DNA of 64,000 nt from Symsagittifera roscoffensis (GCF_963678635.1 NC_087064.1:38306706-38370705); one strand, 5' to 3'; numbered from the stretch's first letter, positions 21,501 to 32,145 are shown. Made by a program: numbers and translations. The notes: generated by a model from the sequence alone, not told the origin.

Positions 21501-22243
21501 ATTCGACCCTGCTAGACTCATGATTCGACCCTGTTCGACTCATGATTTGACCCTGTTCGACTCATGATTCAACCCTGTTCGACACATGATTCGACCCTGT
21601 TTGACTCATGATTCGAACCTGTTCGACTCATGATTCGACCCTGTTCGATTCATGATTCGACTCTGTTCGAATCATGATTCGACCCTGTTCGACTTTTGAT
21701 TCGACCCTGTTCGACTCATGATTCGACCCTGTTCGACTCTTGATTCGACCCTGTTCGACTTATGATTCGACCCTGTTCGACTCATGATTCGACCCTGTTC
21801 GACTCATGATTCGACCCTGTTCGACTCATGATTCGACCCTGTTTGACTCATGATTCGACCCTGTTCGACTCATGATTCGACCCTGTTCGACTCATGATTC
21901 GACCCTGTTTGACTCATGATTCGACCCTGTTCGACTCATGATTCGATCCTGTTCGACTCATGATTCCACCCTATTCGACTCATGATTCGACCCTGTTCGA
22001 CTCATGATTCGACCCTGTTCGACTCATGATTTGACCCTGTTCGACTCATGATTCGACCCTGTTCGACTCATGATTCGACCCTGTTCGACTCATGATTCGA
22101 CCTTGTTCGACTCATGATTTGACCCTGTTCGACTCATGATTAGACCCCTGTTCGACTCATGATTCGACCCTGTTCGACTCTATCCACCCTGTTTGACTCA
22201 TGATTCGACCCTGTTCGACTCATGATTCGACTTTGTTCGACTA
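18577..22243. repeat. 22-bp satellite array, about 167 copies
   Basis: Uniform 22-base unit TTCGACCCTGTTCGACTCATGA with few variants (GTTTGACTCA, TTATGA, CTTGA, GCTAGACTC, GAACCTG). The unit is itself two TTCGAC half-units of 10 and 12 bases. Rare variants recur at spacings that are multiples of 22: GACCCTTTTCGAC at about 19019, 19768, 20031, 20382, 20888 and 21240, the 352-base interval occurring twice. This shows higher-order repeats. Homogeneity falls toward 22100-22243, the expected array edge. Confidence 0.95.
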
Positions 22244-22792
22244 TAGTGTTCGTTCGAATCATGAGTCGAGCACCTCAACCCGGTCATGGCCGTTAGAATC
22301 TTGGCTCGAGTATGGCAGCAGCTGTTATTTTTTCGTTCGACCCTCTTCCTCCCTATATACTGTGGCCGCTCGCCCTCGCTTGTCTAATCAAGCCATCACA
22401 GAAAAGGACTTGGCTCAAATTCCCACTCAGAGTTTCAATTGCCATCCAAATTTTTTTTCGCTTCTTTTGTCGCTTCTCGACAATGGATTTGCTGCTCTAG
22501 GAATCCGTTTTAATTCGCATTATTCTACCTCGCCAAAATTTGGCTTGCGTAGGTGGACTCGGTAAACGTTTTGGACAACATTAGTTGAATGTAGGTATCC
22601 GTTTTTTGCTCCTGCTCTTTTTTCTAAGCACATAACCATTTTCTAAGGTTCTAGCATACTCAAACTTACATACTTAGTTGGCAAATTTATGTTTTATTGG
22701 CTTATACCTATTGTTGCGCCGTTCCTTGATGCGCCGTTCTGCCACTAGCCCGTACTTTGTAGCTTTTGTTTTCGTGGCAGCCTCAGAGACCT

Positions 22793-22962
22793 AAGGAGGT
22801 CTGGCGTGAAATACGACTAGGAAAACATAAATCATGATATGCGGATGATGGAAAATCTGGTGATGAGGGGGGGGGGGGCACCCATCCCTCATCACCAGAT
22901 TTTCCATCATCCGCATATCATGATTTATGTTTTCCTAGTCGTATTTCACGCCATACCTCCTT
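22793..22962. repeat. Near-perfect 77-bp inverted repeat (hairpin)
   Basis: The left arm 22793-22869 pairs with the right arm 22886-22962 with one visible mismatch (AGGTCTGGCG against CGCCATACCT). The 16-base spacer is mostly a G-run plus GCACCCAT. Such an arm pair could form a cruciform or a hairpin transcript. It could also be a recent template-switch event, or an assembly fold-back. Confidence 0.9.
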
Positions 22963-23278
22963 GTACAGTAGGTATTTGCGGGGTGCGACATTTTTCTGGT
23001 TCGTTGCTCGTATTTGTCTTAGCAAGCAGATTTTGTTGAAAAGGGTTTTCCCAACTGGGATTTTGATATAAGTGATTCTTCTTAGTTAGGTTTCTGAGTA
23101 CTGTGCTTGCTTTGCCGTCGTGGTGCGCTTCAAGAAGCGATAACTTTAGTGTAGCATTCGGTGCATATCTTTTTGCCCCGAGGGCAGGTTCGATCATTGG
23201 ATCCAATTTCCTGCGTTCCCTTTTTTTGCAAAAATTGAAAGAAGAATTTTCAAACCACCATAATTGCGTCCGAAGCAA
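22946..23278 (-). pseudogene. Gypsy integrase C-terminal fragment
   Basis: The - strand frame contains ALGAKRYAPNATLKLSLLEA and HDGKASTVLRNLTKK. It aligns without gaps to ALSAFRFAPNSTLKISLLEA and HGRKANTVLRNLTKK of the + strand gypsy element (50550 on). The catalytic core that should precede it is missing between here and 23741. The 77-bp hairpin overlaps its end. Confidence 0.8.
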
Positions 23279-23740
23279 ATGGACGTGAAACTGGACCTTG
23301 GTCTGAAAAAAAAATCTGAATAATCCAGTGATTGTAATGTATTTAATTCTAAATTCAGTAATAAGGACCTTATCTGAATTGTTCCTACATATTATCTTTA
23401 AAAACCAAAAACAATTTGCCTGATTACTGTAAGGAATTTTATCGGGCGCCAGAATTTGAGTTTATTGCATTTATTGGGTTTCATAGGTTCTTGTATAAAA
23501 CTTCTGTAATGCTTGCCTCATAAAATTATTAAATTTGTAGCTCCTACCAATTGTTCTCTTGCTGGGCTTCTGTGTATGTACTAGAATCATATGTCCCGCG
23601 CCACATCAAACTTGCTGACCTTTCCGTGGTAAGAACTGGGTACGCAGTAACTATTGATGCTCTCTGATGTTTTGAGATTGCCAACTACTCATCTACCCTC
23701 AAGCTAATGTCCTTCACAGGGTAATCACGGGCGTCTTGCC

Positions 23741-24115
23741 CTAAGCAGGCCCCATAGCCATCATCTTCTCTGCGAAGTTTTCATTTTTGGCCAAAAACAT
23801 GTTCCGATTCGCTTCAAGTTGAGGGTTAGATTTTACTTGGCTAAACAACTCCGACTGGTACTCCGATTTCTGGACTACCTTTCTGTTTCGAGCTATCACG
23901 TTCATGATGACCTTCCCAGAATACACCGGCAGTCACACTAACGCCTTGAAATTGGACGGGACCCAGATGATGGTTTTTGTTCTCGCCTCTATTTTTTCAG
24001 AAGTTTTGGTTTCAAGAATACAGTCAATCAGTTTCACTTTTGAGCTGGTACCTCTCCTGATAATATCTGCTTGACGAGAAAAAATTTTAATTTGCACCAC
24101 TTGCTTAAATGACAA
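23741..24115 (-). pseudogene. Gypsy pol linker before integrase
   Basis: Two - strand frames (24115-23933 and 23926-23741) match the + element near 49600-49890: VIMNVIARNRKVVQKS against VVMSVIPRDCKIVRKA, and EKMMAMG against ERKVRVMG. One stop separates the two halves. The integrase zinc-binding and catalytic parts do not follow; about 640 bp relative to the + copy are gone or unrecognisable. Confidence 0.7.
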
Positions 24116-24349
24116 TCAGTAATAGCTTCGACTGTTTTCGTGCCTTTCCGATTCTTGACCCTCGATAAGCAACTTTGCGCCTTCTGATTGGCCGGCGGTT
24201 TTTTGTTTATATTTTTTGTTTACATACTGCACTTTAATTGGCTGAAACATCCCTGTTTATTTTTATAGCCATGATTTCCGCTGCGCGGTGTGGGACAACA
24301 TATCCTAGCGATCTATTTATTGATGCTCTTTTTGCAATTGTTATTGTAC

Positions 24350-24655
24350 TATCGTATCGACTCGGTTCGAGTCCCTATTGGGCGTCTTGAAAAATAGTCG
24401 GCAAAGGCGGTTTTGGCCACCGGCATATGTTCTTCTATGAAACCAAATGAAAAAATCCGGTATATCTACTAATTTAAACGATTAGTCATTGTTGCTACGA
24501 TGTTAGCCACCTACTGTTTCAGCGCTTTGATTGCGGTCTGATGATTTGGTGACCATGCAAATTCATTTTTTCTGACTATATGAGGTCGTAACGATTCTGA
24601 ATATTCGGCCACTGCCGGCAGGTTTTTATGCATAGAACTCGTAAATGATTTTGGT
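24350..24655 (-). pseudogene. Gypsy RT thumb / RNase H end fragment
   Basis: Reading - strand from the satellite edge gives RRLSQPKSFTSSMHKNLPAV, VRKNEFAWSPNHQTAIKAL and, after a deletion, EEHMPVAKTAFADYFSRRP. These match LSQLKSFMRSIHSLHKYLP, SKKNEFVWTNDCQIAFESL and IEHMPGAKIGLADYLSRHP of the + element. RNase H between the second and third blocks is lost. The first block is continuous with the last satellite monomer. Confidence 0.85.
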
Positions 24656-27600
24656 TGCGAGAGCCTTCTCGGGGGTCGTAGCTTATCTGCAGGTATGTTT
24701 TACTGCTAATCAGAGGAGAGCCTTCTCGGGGGTCGTAGCTTATCTACCGGTAAGTTTTACTGCTAATCAGAGGAGAGCCTTCTCGGGGGTTGTAGCTTAT
24801 CTACAGGTAAGTTTTACTGCTAATCAGAGGAGAGCCTTCTCGGGGGTCGTAGCTTATCCACAGGTAAGTTTTACTGCTAATCAGAGGAGAGCCTTCTCGG
24901 GGGTCGTAGCTTATCTACCGGTAAGTTTTACTGCTAATCAGAGGAGAGCCTTCTCGGGGGTTGTAGCTTATCTACAGGTAAGTTTTACTGCTAATCAGAG
25001 GAGAGCCTTCTCGGGGGTTGTAGCTTATCTACAGGTAAGTTTTACTGCTAATCAGAGGAGAGCCTTCTCGGGGGGTCGTAGCTTATCTACAGGTAAGTTT
25101 TACTGCTAATCAGAGGAGAGCCTTCTCGGGGGTCGTAGCTTATCTGCAGGTAAGATTTACTGCTAATCAGAGGAGAGCCTTCTCGGGGGTCGTAGCTTAT
25201 CTGCAGGTAAGTTTTAGTGCTAATCAGAGGAGAGCCTTCTCGGGGGTCGTAGCTTATCTGCAGGTAAGTTTTACTGCTAATCAGAGGAGAGCCTTCTCGG
25301 GGGTCGTAGCTTATCTGCAGGTAAGTTTTACTGCTAATCAGAGGAGAGCCTTCTCGGGGGTCGTAGCTTATCAACAGGTAAGTTTTGATGCTAATCAGAG
25401 AAGAGCCTTCTCGGGGGTCGTAGCTTATCTACAGGTAAGTTTTACTGCTAATCAGAGAAGAGCCTTCTCGGGGGTCGTAGCTTATCCACAGGTAAGTTTT
25501 ACTGCTAATCAGAGGAGAGCCTTCTCGGGGGTCGTAGCTTATCTACCGGTAAGTTTTACTGCTAATCAGAGGAGAGCCTTCTCGGGGGTTGTAGCTTATC
25601 TACAGGTAAGTTTTACTGCTAATCAGAGGAGAGCCTTCTCGGGGGTTGTAGCTTATCTACAGGTAAGTTTTACTGCTAATCAGAGGAGAGCCTTCTCGGG
25701 GGGTCGTAGCTTATCTACAGGTAAATTTTACTGCTAATCAGAGGAGAGCCTTCTCGGGGGTCGTAGCTTATCTGCAGGTAAGTTTTACTGCTAATCAGAG
25801 GAGAGCCTTCTCGGGGGTCGTAGCTTATCTGCAGGTAAGTTTTAGTGCTAATCAGAGGAGAGCCTTCTCGGGGGTCGTAGCTTATCTGCAGGTAAGTTTT
25901 ACTGCTAATCAGAGGAGAGCCTTCTCGGGGGTCGTAGCTTATCTGCAGGTAAGTTTTACTGCTAATCAGTGGAGAGCCTTCTCGGGGGTCGTAGCTTATC
26001 AACAGGTAAGTTTTAATGCTAATCAGAGAAGAGCCTTCTCGGGGGTCGTAGTTTATCTATCGGTAAGTTTTACTGCTAATCAGAGGAGAGCCTTCTCGGG
26101 GGTCGTAGCTTATCTACCGGTAAGTTTTACTGCTAATCAGAGGAGAGCCTTCTCGGGGGTTGTAGCTTATCTACAGGTAAATTTTACTGCTAATCAGAGG
26201 AGAGCCTTCTCGGGGGTCGTAGCTTATCTGCAGGTAAGTTTTACTGCTAATCAGAGGAGAGCCTTCTCGGGGGTCGTAGCTTATCTGCAGGTAAGTTTTA
26301 CTGCTAATCAGAGGAGAGCCTTCTCGGGGGTCGTAGCTTATCTACCGTAAGTTTTACTGCTAATCAGAGGAGAGCCTTCTCGGGGGTTGTAGCTTATCTA
26401 CAGGTAAGTTTTACCGCTAATCAGAGGAGAGCCTTCTCGGGGGTCGTAGCTTATCTACAGGTAAGTTTTACTGCTAATCAGAGGAGAGCCTTCTCGGGGG
26501 GTCGTAGCTTATCTACAGGTAAGTTTTACTGCTAATCAGAGGAGAGCCTTCTCGGGGGTCGTAGCTTATCTGCAGGTAAGTTTTACTGCTAATCAGAGGA
26601 GAGCCTTCTCGGGGGTCGTAGCTTATCTACCGGTAGGTTTTACTGCTAATCAGAGGAGAGCCTTCTCGGGGGTTGTAGCTTATCTACAGGTAAGTTTTAC
26701 TGCTAATCAGAAGAGAGCCTTCTCGGGAGTCGTAGCTTATCTACAGGTAAGTTTTACTGCTAATCAGAGGAGAGCCTTCTCGGGGGTCGTAGCTTATCTA
26801 CCGGTAAGTTTTACTGCTAATCAGAGGAGAGCCTTCTCGGGGGTCGTAGCTTATCTGCAGGTAAGTTTACTGCTAATCAGAGCAGAGCCTTCTCGGGGGT
26901 CGTAGCTTATCTGCAGGTAAGTTTTACTGCTAATCAGAGCAGAGCCTTCTCGGGGGTCGTAGCTTATCTGCAGGTAAGTTTTACTGCTAATCAGAGGAGA
27001 GCCTTCTCGGGGGTCGAAGCTTATCTGCAGGTAAGTTTTACTGCTAATCAGAGGAGAGCCTTCTCGGGGGTCGTAGCTTATCTGCAGGTAAGTTTTACTG
27101 CTAATCAGAGGAGAGCCTTCTCGGGGGTCGTAGCTTATCTACAGGTAAGTTTTACTGCTAATCAGAGGAGAGCCTTCTCGGGGGTCGTAGTTTATCTATC
27201 GGTAAGTTTTACTGCTAATCAGAGGAGAGCCTTCTCGGGGGTCGTAGCTTATCTGCAGGTAAGTTTTACTGCTAATCAGAGGAGAGCCTTCTCGGGGGTC
27301 GTAGCTTATCTGCAGGTAAGTTTTACTGCTAATCAGAGGAGAGCCTTCTCGGGGGTCGTAGCTTATCTGCAGGTAAGTTTTACTGCTAATCAGAGCAGAG
27401 CCTTCTCGGGGGTCGTAGCTTATCTGCAGGTAAGTTTTACTGCTAATCAGAGGAGAGCCTTCTCGGGGGTCGAAGCTTATCTGCAGGTAAGTTTTACTGC
27501 TAATCAGAAGAGAGCCTTCTCGGGGGTCGTAGCTTATCTGCAGGTAAGTTTTACTGCTAATCAGAGGAGAGCCTTCTCGGGGGTCGAAGCTTATCTGCAG

Positions 27601-29790
27601 GTAAGTTTTACTGCTAATCAGAGGAGAGCCTTCTCGGGGGTCGTAGCTTATCTGCAGGTAAGTTTTACTGCTAATCAGAGGAGAGCCTTCTCGGGGGTCG
27701 TAGCTTATCTACAGGTAAGTTTTACTGCTAATCAGAGGAGAGCCTTCTCGGGGGTCGTAGTTTATCTATCGGTAAGTTTTACTGCTAATCAGAGGAGAGC
27801 CTTCTCGGGGGTCGTAGCTTATCTACCGGTAAGTTTTACTGCTAATCAGAGGAGAGCCTTCTCGGGGGTTGTAGCTTAACTACAGGTAAGTTTTACTGCT
27901 AATCAGAGGAGAGCCTTCTCGGGGGTCGTAGCTTATCTGCAGGTAAGTTTTACTGCTAATCAGAGGAGAGCCTTCTCGGGGGTCGTAGCTTATCTGCAGG
28001 TAAGTTTTACTGCTAATCAGAGGAGAGCCTTCTCGGGGTCGTAGCTTATCTACCGTAAGTTTTACTGCTAATCAGAGGAGAGCCTTCTCGGGGGTGTAGC
28101 TTATCTACAGGTGAGTTTTACCGCTAATCAGAGGAGAATTCTCGGGGGTCGTAGCTTATCTACAGGTAAGTTTTACTGCTAATCAGAGGAGAGCCTTCTC
28201 GGGGGGTCGTAGCTTATCTACAGGTAAGTTTTACTGCTAATCAGAGGAGAGCCTTCTCGGGGGTCGTAGCTTATCTGCAGGTAAGTTTTACTGCTAATCA
28301 GAGGAGAGCCTTCTCGGGGGTCGTAGCTTATCTACCGGTAGGTTTTACTGCTAATCAGAGGAGAGCCTTCTCGGGGGTTGTAGCTTATCTACAGGTAAGT
28401 TTTACTGCTAATCAGAAGAGAGCCTTCTCGGGAGTCGTAGCTTATCTACAGGTAAGTTTTACTGCTAATCAGAGGAGAGCCTTCTCGTGGGTCGTAGCTT
28501 ATCTACCGGTAAGTTTTACTGCTAATCAGAGGAGAGCCTTCTCGGGGGTCGTAGCTTATCTGCAGGTAAGTTTTACTGCTAATCAGAGCAGAGCCTTCTC
28601 GGGGGTCGTAGCTTATCTGCAGGTAAGTTTTACTGCTAATCAGAGGAGAGCCTTCTCGGGGGTCGAAGCTTATCTGCAGGTAAGTTTTACTGCTAATCAG
28701 AGGAGAGCCTTCTCGGGGGTCGTAGCTTATCTGCAGGTAAGTTTTACTGCTAATCAGAGGAGAGCCTTCTCGGGGGTCGTAGCTTATCTACAGGTAAGTT
28801 TTACTGCTAATCAGAGGAGAGCCTTCTCGGGGGTCGTAGTTTATCTATCGGTAAGTTTTACTGCTAATCAGAGGAGAGCCTTCTCGGGGGTCGTAGCTTA
28901 TCTACCGGTAAGATTTACTGCTAATCAGAGGAGAGCCTTCTCGGTGGTTGTAGCTTATCTACAGGTAAGTTTTACTGCTAATCAGAGGAGAGCCTTCTCG
29001 GGGGTCGTAGCTTATCTGCAGGTAAGTTTTACTGCTAATCAGAGGAGAGCCTTCTCGGGGGTCGTAGCTTATCTGCAGGTAAGTTTTACTGCTAATCAGA
29101 GGAGAGCCTTCTCGGGGGTCGTAGCTTATCTACCGGTAAGTTTTACTGCTAATTAGAGGAGAGCCTTCTAGGGGGTTGTAGCTTATCTACAGGTAAGTTT
29201 TACTGCTAATCAGAGGAGAGCCTTCTCGGGGGTCGTAGCTTATCTACAGGTAAGTTTTACTGCTAATCAGAGGAGAACCTTCTCGGGGGTCGTAGTTTAT
29301 CTACAGGTAAGTTTTACTGCTAATCAGAGGAGAGCCTTCTCGGGGGTCGTAGCTTATCTGCAGGTAAGTTTTACTGCTAATCAGAGGAGAGCCTTCTCGG
29401 GGGTCGTAGCTTATCTACCGGTAGGTTTTACTGCTAATCAGAGGAGAGCCTTCTCGGGGGTTGTAGCTTATCTACAGGTAAGTTTTACTGCTAATCAGAA
29501 GAGAGCCTTCTCGGGAGTCGTAGCTTATCTACAGGTAAGTTTTACTGCTAATCAGAGGAGAGCCTTCTCGGGGGTCGTAGCTTATCTACCGGTAAGTTTT
29601 ACTGCTAATCAGAGGAGAGCCTTCTCGGGGCTTGTAGCTTATCTACAGGTAAGTTTTACTGCTAATCAGAGGAGAGCCTTCTCGGGGGTCGTAGCTTATC
29701 TACAGGTAAGTTTTACTGCTAATCAGAGGAGAGCCTTCTCGTGGGTCGTAGCTTATCTACAGGTAAGTTTTACTGCTAATCAGAGCTATC
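24655..29790. repeat. 57-bp satellite array, about 90 copies, derived from gypsy pol
   Basis: The period is exactly 57 bases for nearly every unit (for example 24661, 24718, 24775), with rare 1-3 base indels. A typical + strand unit reads AGAGCCTTCTCGGGGGTCGT then AGCTTATCTACAGGTAAGTT then TTACTGCTAATCAGAGG. On - strand one frame reads PVDKLRPPRRLS, matching PIDKLAAPRTLS of the + gypsy element (48669 on). The array interrupts the - strand gypsy exactly at that site. Marker variants (six-G unit at about 25072, 25699, 26497, 28202; GTTTATCTATCGG at 26049, 27188, 27758, 28838) recur at multiples of 57, so blocks were duplicated. Long open frames through it are consequences of the 57 = 3 x 19 period. 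Confidence 0.95.
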
Positions 29791-29799
29791 CCCTAATTC

Positions 29800-30350
29800 G
29801 TGTTTTATCACCTAGCTTCTTGCATTCTTATTTATCATCATTTTCGCACTTTGACAGTTTTTACCTTTTTTTACCCGATCTAGTTTTTTCAATACCTTTT
29901 CGACTATCGCAAGGTTTCGACCATGAAATAGAAATCCGCATGCAAAGATGTTAATCTGTAGAAAACCGTTTTAAGTCTATATGTAATGCTCGATCAGCCC
30001 ACTAGAAAAAATTTGCAGTGCTTATTTCTTACCCCACTCAAGAGTAACTGCCCGTACGTTTATGTAAGGTCCATTGTGGTGAAAACATCCGTCCCTTTTT
30101 TTTCTAACTAAGTGTTTTACCAAAATTGCTTATAACTTCTTCAGTATCCGCCATTTTTTTCGTAGGTTTGTGCACTTGTTTTCTGAGCTCCTGTAATTAG
30201 AGCGTTGATTTCACCGATCCATCTTTTTGACCCTAATTACTTTGGGGGATAAAAAAATTTTATCCGACCCTCTCATTAGTTTTCAATGCGCTCCTCTTCC
30301 AGTAGTTTTTTCAATTTTTTTTCATCACCTTTATTATATGTTTTAATGGT
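29800..30350 (-). pseudogene. Gypsy reverse transcriptase, N-terminal and palm fragment
   Basis: The - strand blocks in order are: RRATIKTYNKGDEKKLKKLL near 30345 (against RRVPITLQEKVDKEIEKLL), LSPKVIRVKKMDR, MADTEEVISNFGKTLS near 30150 (against MPNIEELMNIVGQTIS), VFYRLTS, and VEKVLKKLDRVKKGKNCQSA near 29905 (against VEKFLSKLDKENMALKLEKC). Frames shift several times. The catalytic FxDD region is not readable. The fragment ends at the satellite's right edge. Confidence 0.75.
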
Positions 30351-30960
30351 CGCGCGCCGACCATTTTCTTGTAATGGTAAAAATCTGTTCAAGAATTCCG
30401 TTTGGACTTTTCAGTTTTGGATTCTTCCTACCCTGTTTGGTAAATTACTGAATAGCTTCCTAAAATGGTTCTGCCAGTCATCCAGGGGCTTCTCTGTGCC
30501 CCTTGTCTCAGCCTGCGCTGGTAGCCCATGGATATTCTTCACCCTTAACGCTGGGGCCCGGACCAGTTGCAGACTCAAATAAGGCATTAAAACTGCCCCA
30601 TTATTTAAGGTTTGTATCCCCCGATTTCATTGATTTCTGCTCGGTGAATCACCGGTTCGATTGCAGGAGCACCTTCACCTTTCCAATTAGTTTCAATGAG
30701 TCGCTGTAAAAATCCCTGAACTGGTCGTCGTGCGGCCCCAAAGGTAGATTTTAACTGACGCTGATCCCAGGATAGAATAAATCCCAAATTGTGAAAAAAA
30801 AACGAAAAGGCGATCATATATCGATCCGTGCCTGTGTCAGTTTCGCGTTAATTTTTAGGGGGTAATAAGATCTCTACCACAATTAGTTAGAGCTCCTCCA
30901 TGTTTTTCTGAATTGGCAGTACCATGGACACATCCTCGTACTCCATGAACTGCTCGCTAA
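30350..30960 (-). pseudogene. Gypsy protease and following linker
   Basis: The - strand reads EINEIGGYKP near 30625 (against AINVIGGCRP), LMPYLSLQLVRAPALRV near 30580 (against LMPALGLMSVQAPSVQRV) and LDDWQNHFRKLFSNLPNRVG near 30480 (against LDDWQKHFSKQFYHLFRRVG). Upstream, about 30817-30650, the retropepsin body is too decayed to show an active-site triad. A segment near 30930 reads EYEDVSMVLP. Confidence 0.7.
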
Positions 30961-30969
30961 GGCTATCAT

Positions 30970-31790
30970 CACTGTGAATTAAGCGGAACCGGCCCAGATT
31001 CGCCTTACGTCTCAACGGTACGTACGTTTGTTATGTTTGAGTTTTTTTCAAAATTAAAAAATCGAATTCTTTGCCGGACATTTTGTGAAGTGACCTGTCG
31101 TGAACCCATTTTGATGGCAATTTTAACAATGTCTGTCTGCTCCGCTCCAGGGGGGGGACCGTTTTGATTTTTTCTCCACCCCTCTGGAAAGGTCGTCAAT
31201 ATCTCCCACGGATTGCGCTCAAATGCTCCCATTTTATCTGAAGAGTTCACTTGACGCTTTTGCCATCCCGGCTTCAGACCTTTGGTAGCCAGTAGCGTAG
31301 CGTACTTGTCTCTTCTTTTATACCTTAAGTCAATTAAGTAAACCTCATCCGCCGTTTGAGTGGAACTGCAGAACTCCGTTTGTGCCTCCGTTTTTGATAT
31401 CCTCACTTTGAATACATCCCCGAGAATTCGTTTCTATATTAACCGCAGCTTCTTTTGCGCCCCCTAGGCTGCTAAACACCGAGTAAACTAATCCAGGGTT
31501 CCCCATCGTTCTGTTCCTGTGACAATATTTGGTAATTTTCGAACGTCTCCTTAAGCTCTTTGTTGAAAATTTCTTCGAGTCTGTCTAAGATCCCAGTGTA
31601 CATCATTGTCGCCAGGTCCAATTGGGGTTCCTTTTTGTGAAGTCTGTCCTGTCCGCACTCTCCCAAACATAGGTATAAGACGAAATTAGCGCATGCATTT
31701 TTTTCTTAAGAAGTCCACAGATGGCCCAGTGTTTTGTGCTTCCGTCAGTTCTTTGTCGAAGTAGAAACATGGGGATTTGAACTCATGTTT
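30970..31790 (-). pseudogene. Gypsy gag relic
   Basis: The - strand frame 31666-31472 has CGQDRLHKKEPQLDLATM, matching RGQDELHNRKPHLDLAAT of the + element. Frame 31406-31005 begins KTEAQTEFCSSTQTADEVY, matching KEAQTELCRSTKTPDEVY. In another frame near 31150 a decayed zinc knuckle (NCHQNGFTTGHFTKCPAKN) matches the + copy's NCDQSGFTPDHIPKCPARN. Gag binds RNA and forms particles. Several shifts and a stop inactivate it. Confidence 0.8.
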
Positions 31791-31982
31791 GACGATCACT
31801 CACCTGACGATTCTGCTAACCAAAGGCTCCAGTATCATTGGTGGCTACACAAACTTGCTCGGGTGGAAAACCCTAATCTTCAATGGGTTTTTTCCTTTCC
31901 GCTCCTCCTTTCCCTTTCCTGTTATCTGCGTCATGTTGCAAGTGTAGATTCGATACTTTCATTAAGTGCAATAATCCAGGAC

Positions 31983-32145
31983 ATAATCCAACTCCGTAAT
32001 TTAAACATTTAACTTAAACTCATTCTGTTTAGTACTTAAAACACAAGACGTGGTTGCTAGCATCTATCAATTAGAAGCACCGAAGGCACCAGGCCCACCA
32101 ATCACAAACTAAACTCAACTAATATAATTTGAAAAACTACAAAAC
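31983..32145 (-). repeat. Candidate 5' LTR remnant of the - strand gypsy element
   Basis: Same-orientation match to 17207-17370, immediately outside the gag relic, which is where the 5' LTR of a - strand element belongs. AATCCAACTCCGTAATTTAA and CACAAGACGTGGTTGCTAGC are the best blocks. Ends are not defined. Confidence 0.4.

Larger units (their letters stand above)
17687..22288. mobile_element. Possible TIR-bounded insertion containing the 22-bp satellite
   Basis: GAGGTGCTCGACTCATGATT with flanks at 17690-17720 is inverted at 22252-22285 (CGAATCATGAGTCGAGCACC), about 31 bases with one or two mismatches. Weaker similarity continues outward (CGAGCCA). Between them lie TCGAC-rich short repeats and then the 22-bp array. 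This looks like a DNA transposon whose subterminal repeats expanded. No transposase is present, and the superfamily is unknown. Confidence 0.45.
22946..31790 (-). mobile_element. Old Ty3/gypsy retrotransposon, - strand, split by a satellite
   Basis: Reading - strand from 31790 downward gives gag, zinc-knuckle region, protease, RT N-terminus and palm, then the 57-bp array, then RNase H connection, integrase linker and integrase C-terminus. Order and content match the + strand element at 46258-52114 segment by segment. Most of RNase H and the integrase catalytic core are deleted. Outer direct repeats at 17.2 and 32.0 kb may be its LTRs. The copy is riddled with stops and clearly older than the + strand element. 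Confidence 0.85.

Noticed and set aside
24645-25109. 154-codon + frame of repeated RAFSGVVAYLQVSFTANQR-type units, and similar - frames
   Set aside because: It is a by-product of a 57-bp (19-codon) satellite without stops in two frames. Neither open frame is the pol frame from which the monomer descends.
18577-29790. CRISPR-like regular repeats
   Set aside because: The repeats are contiguous, with no unique spacers and no cas genes, in a eukaryotic context. They are satellites.
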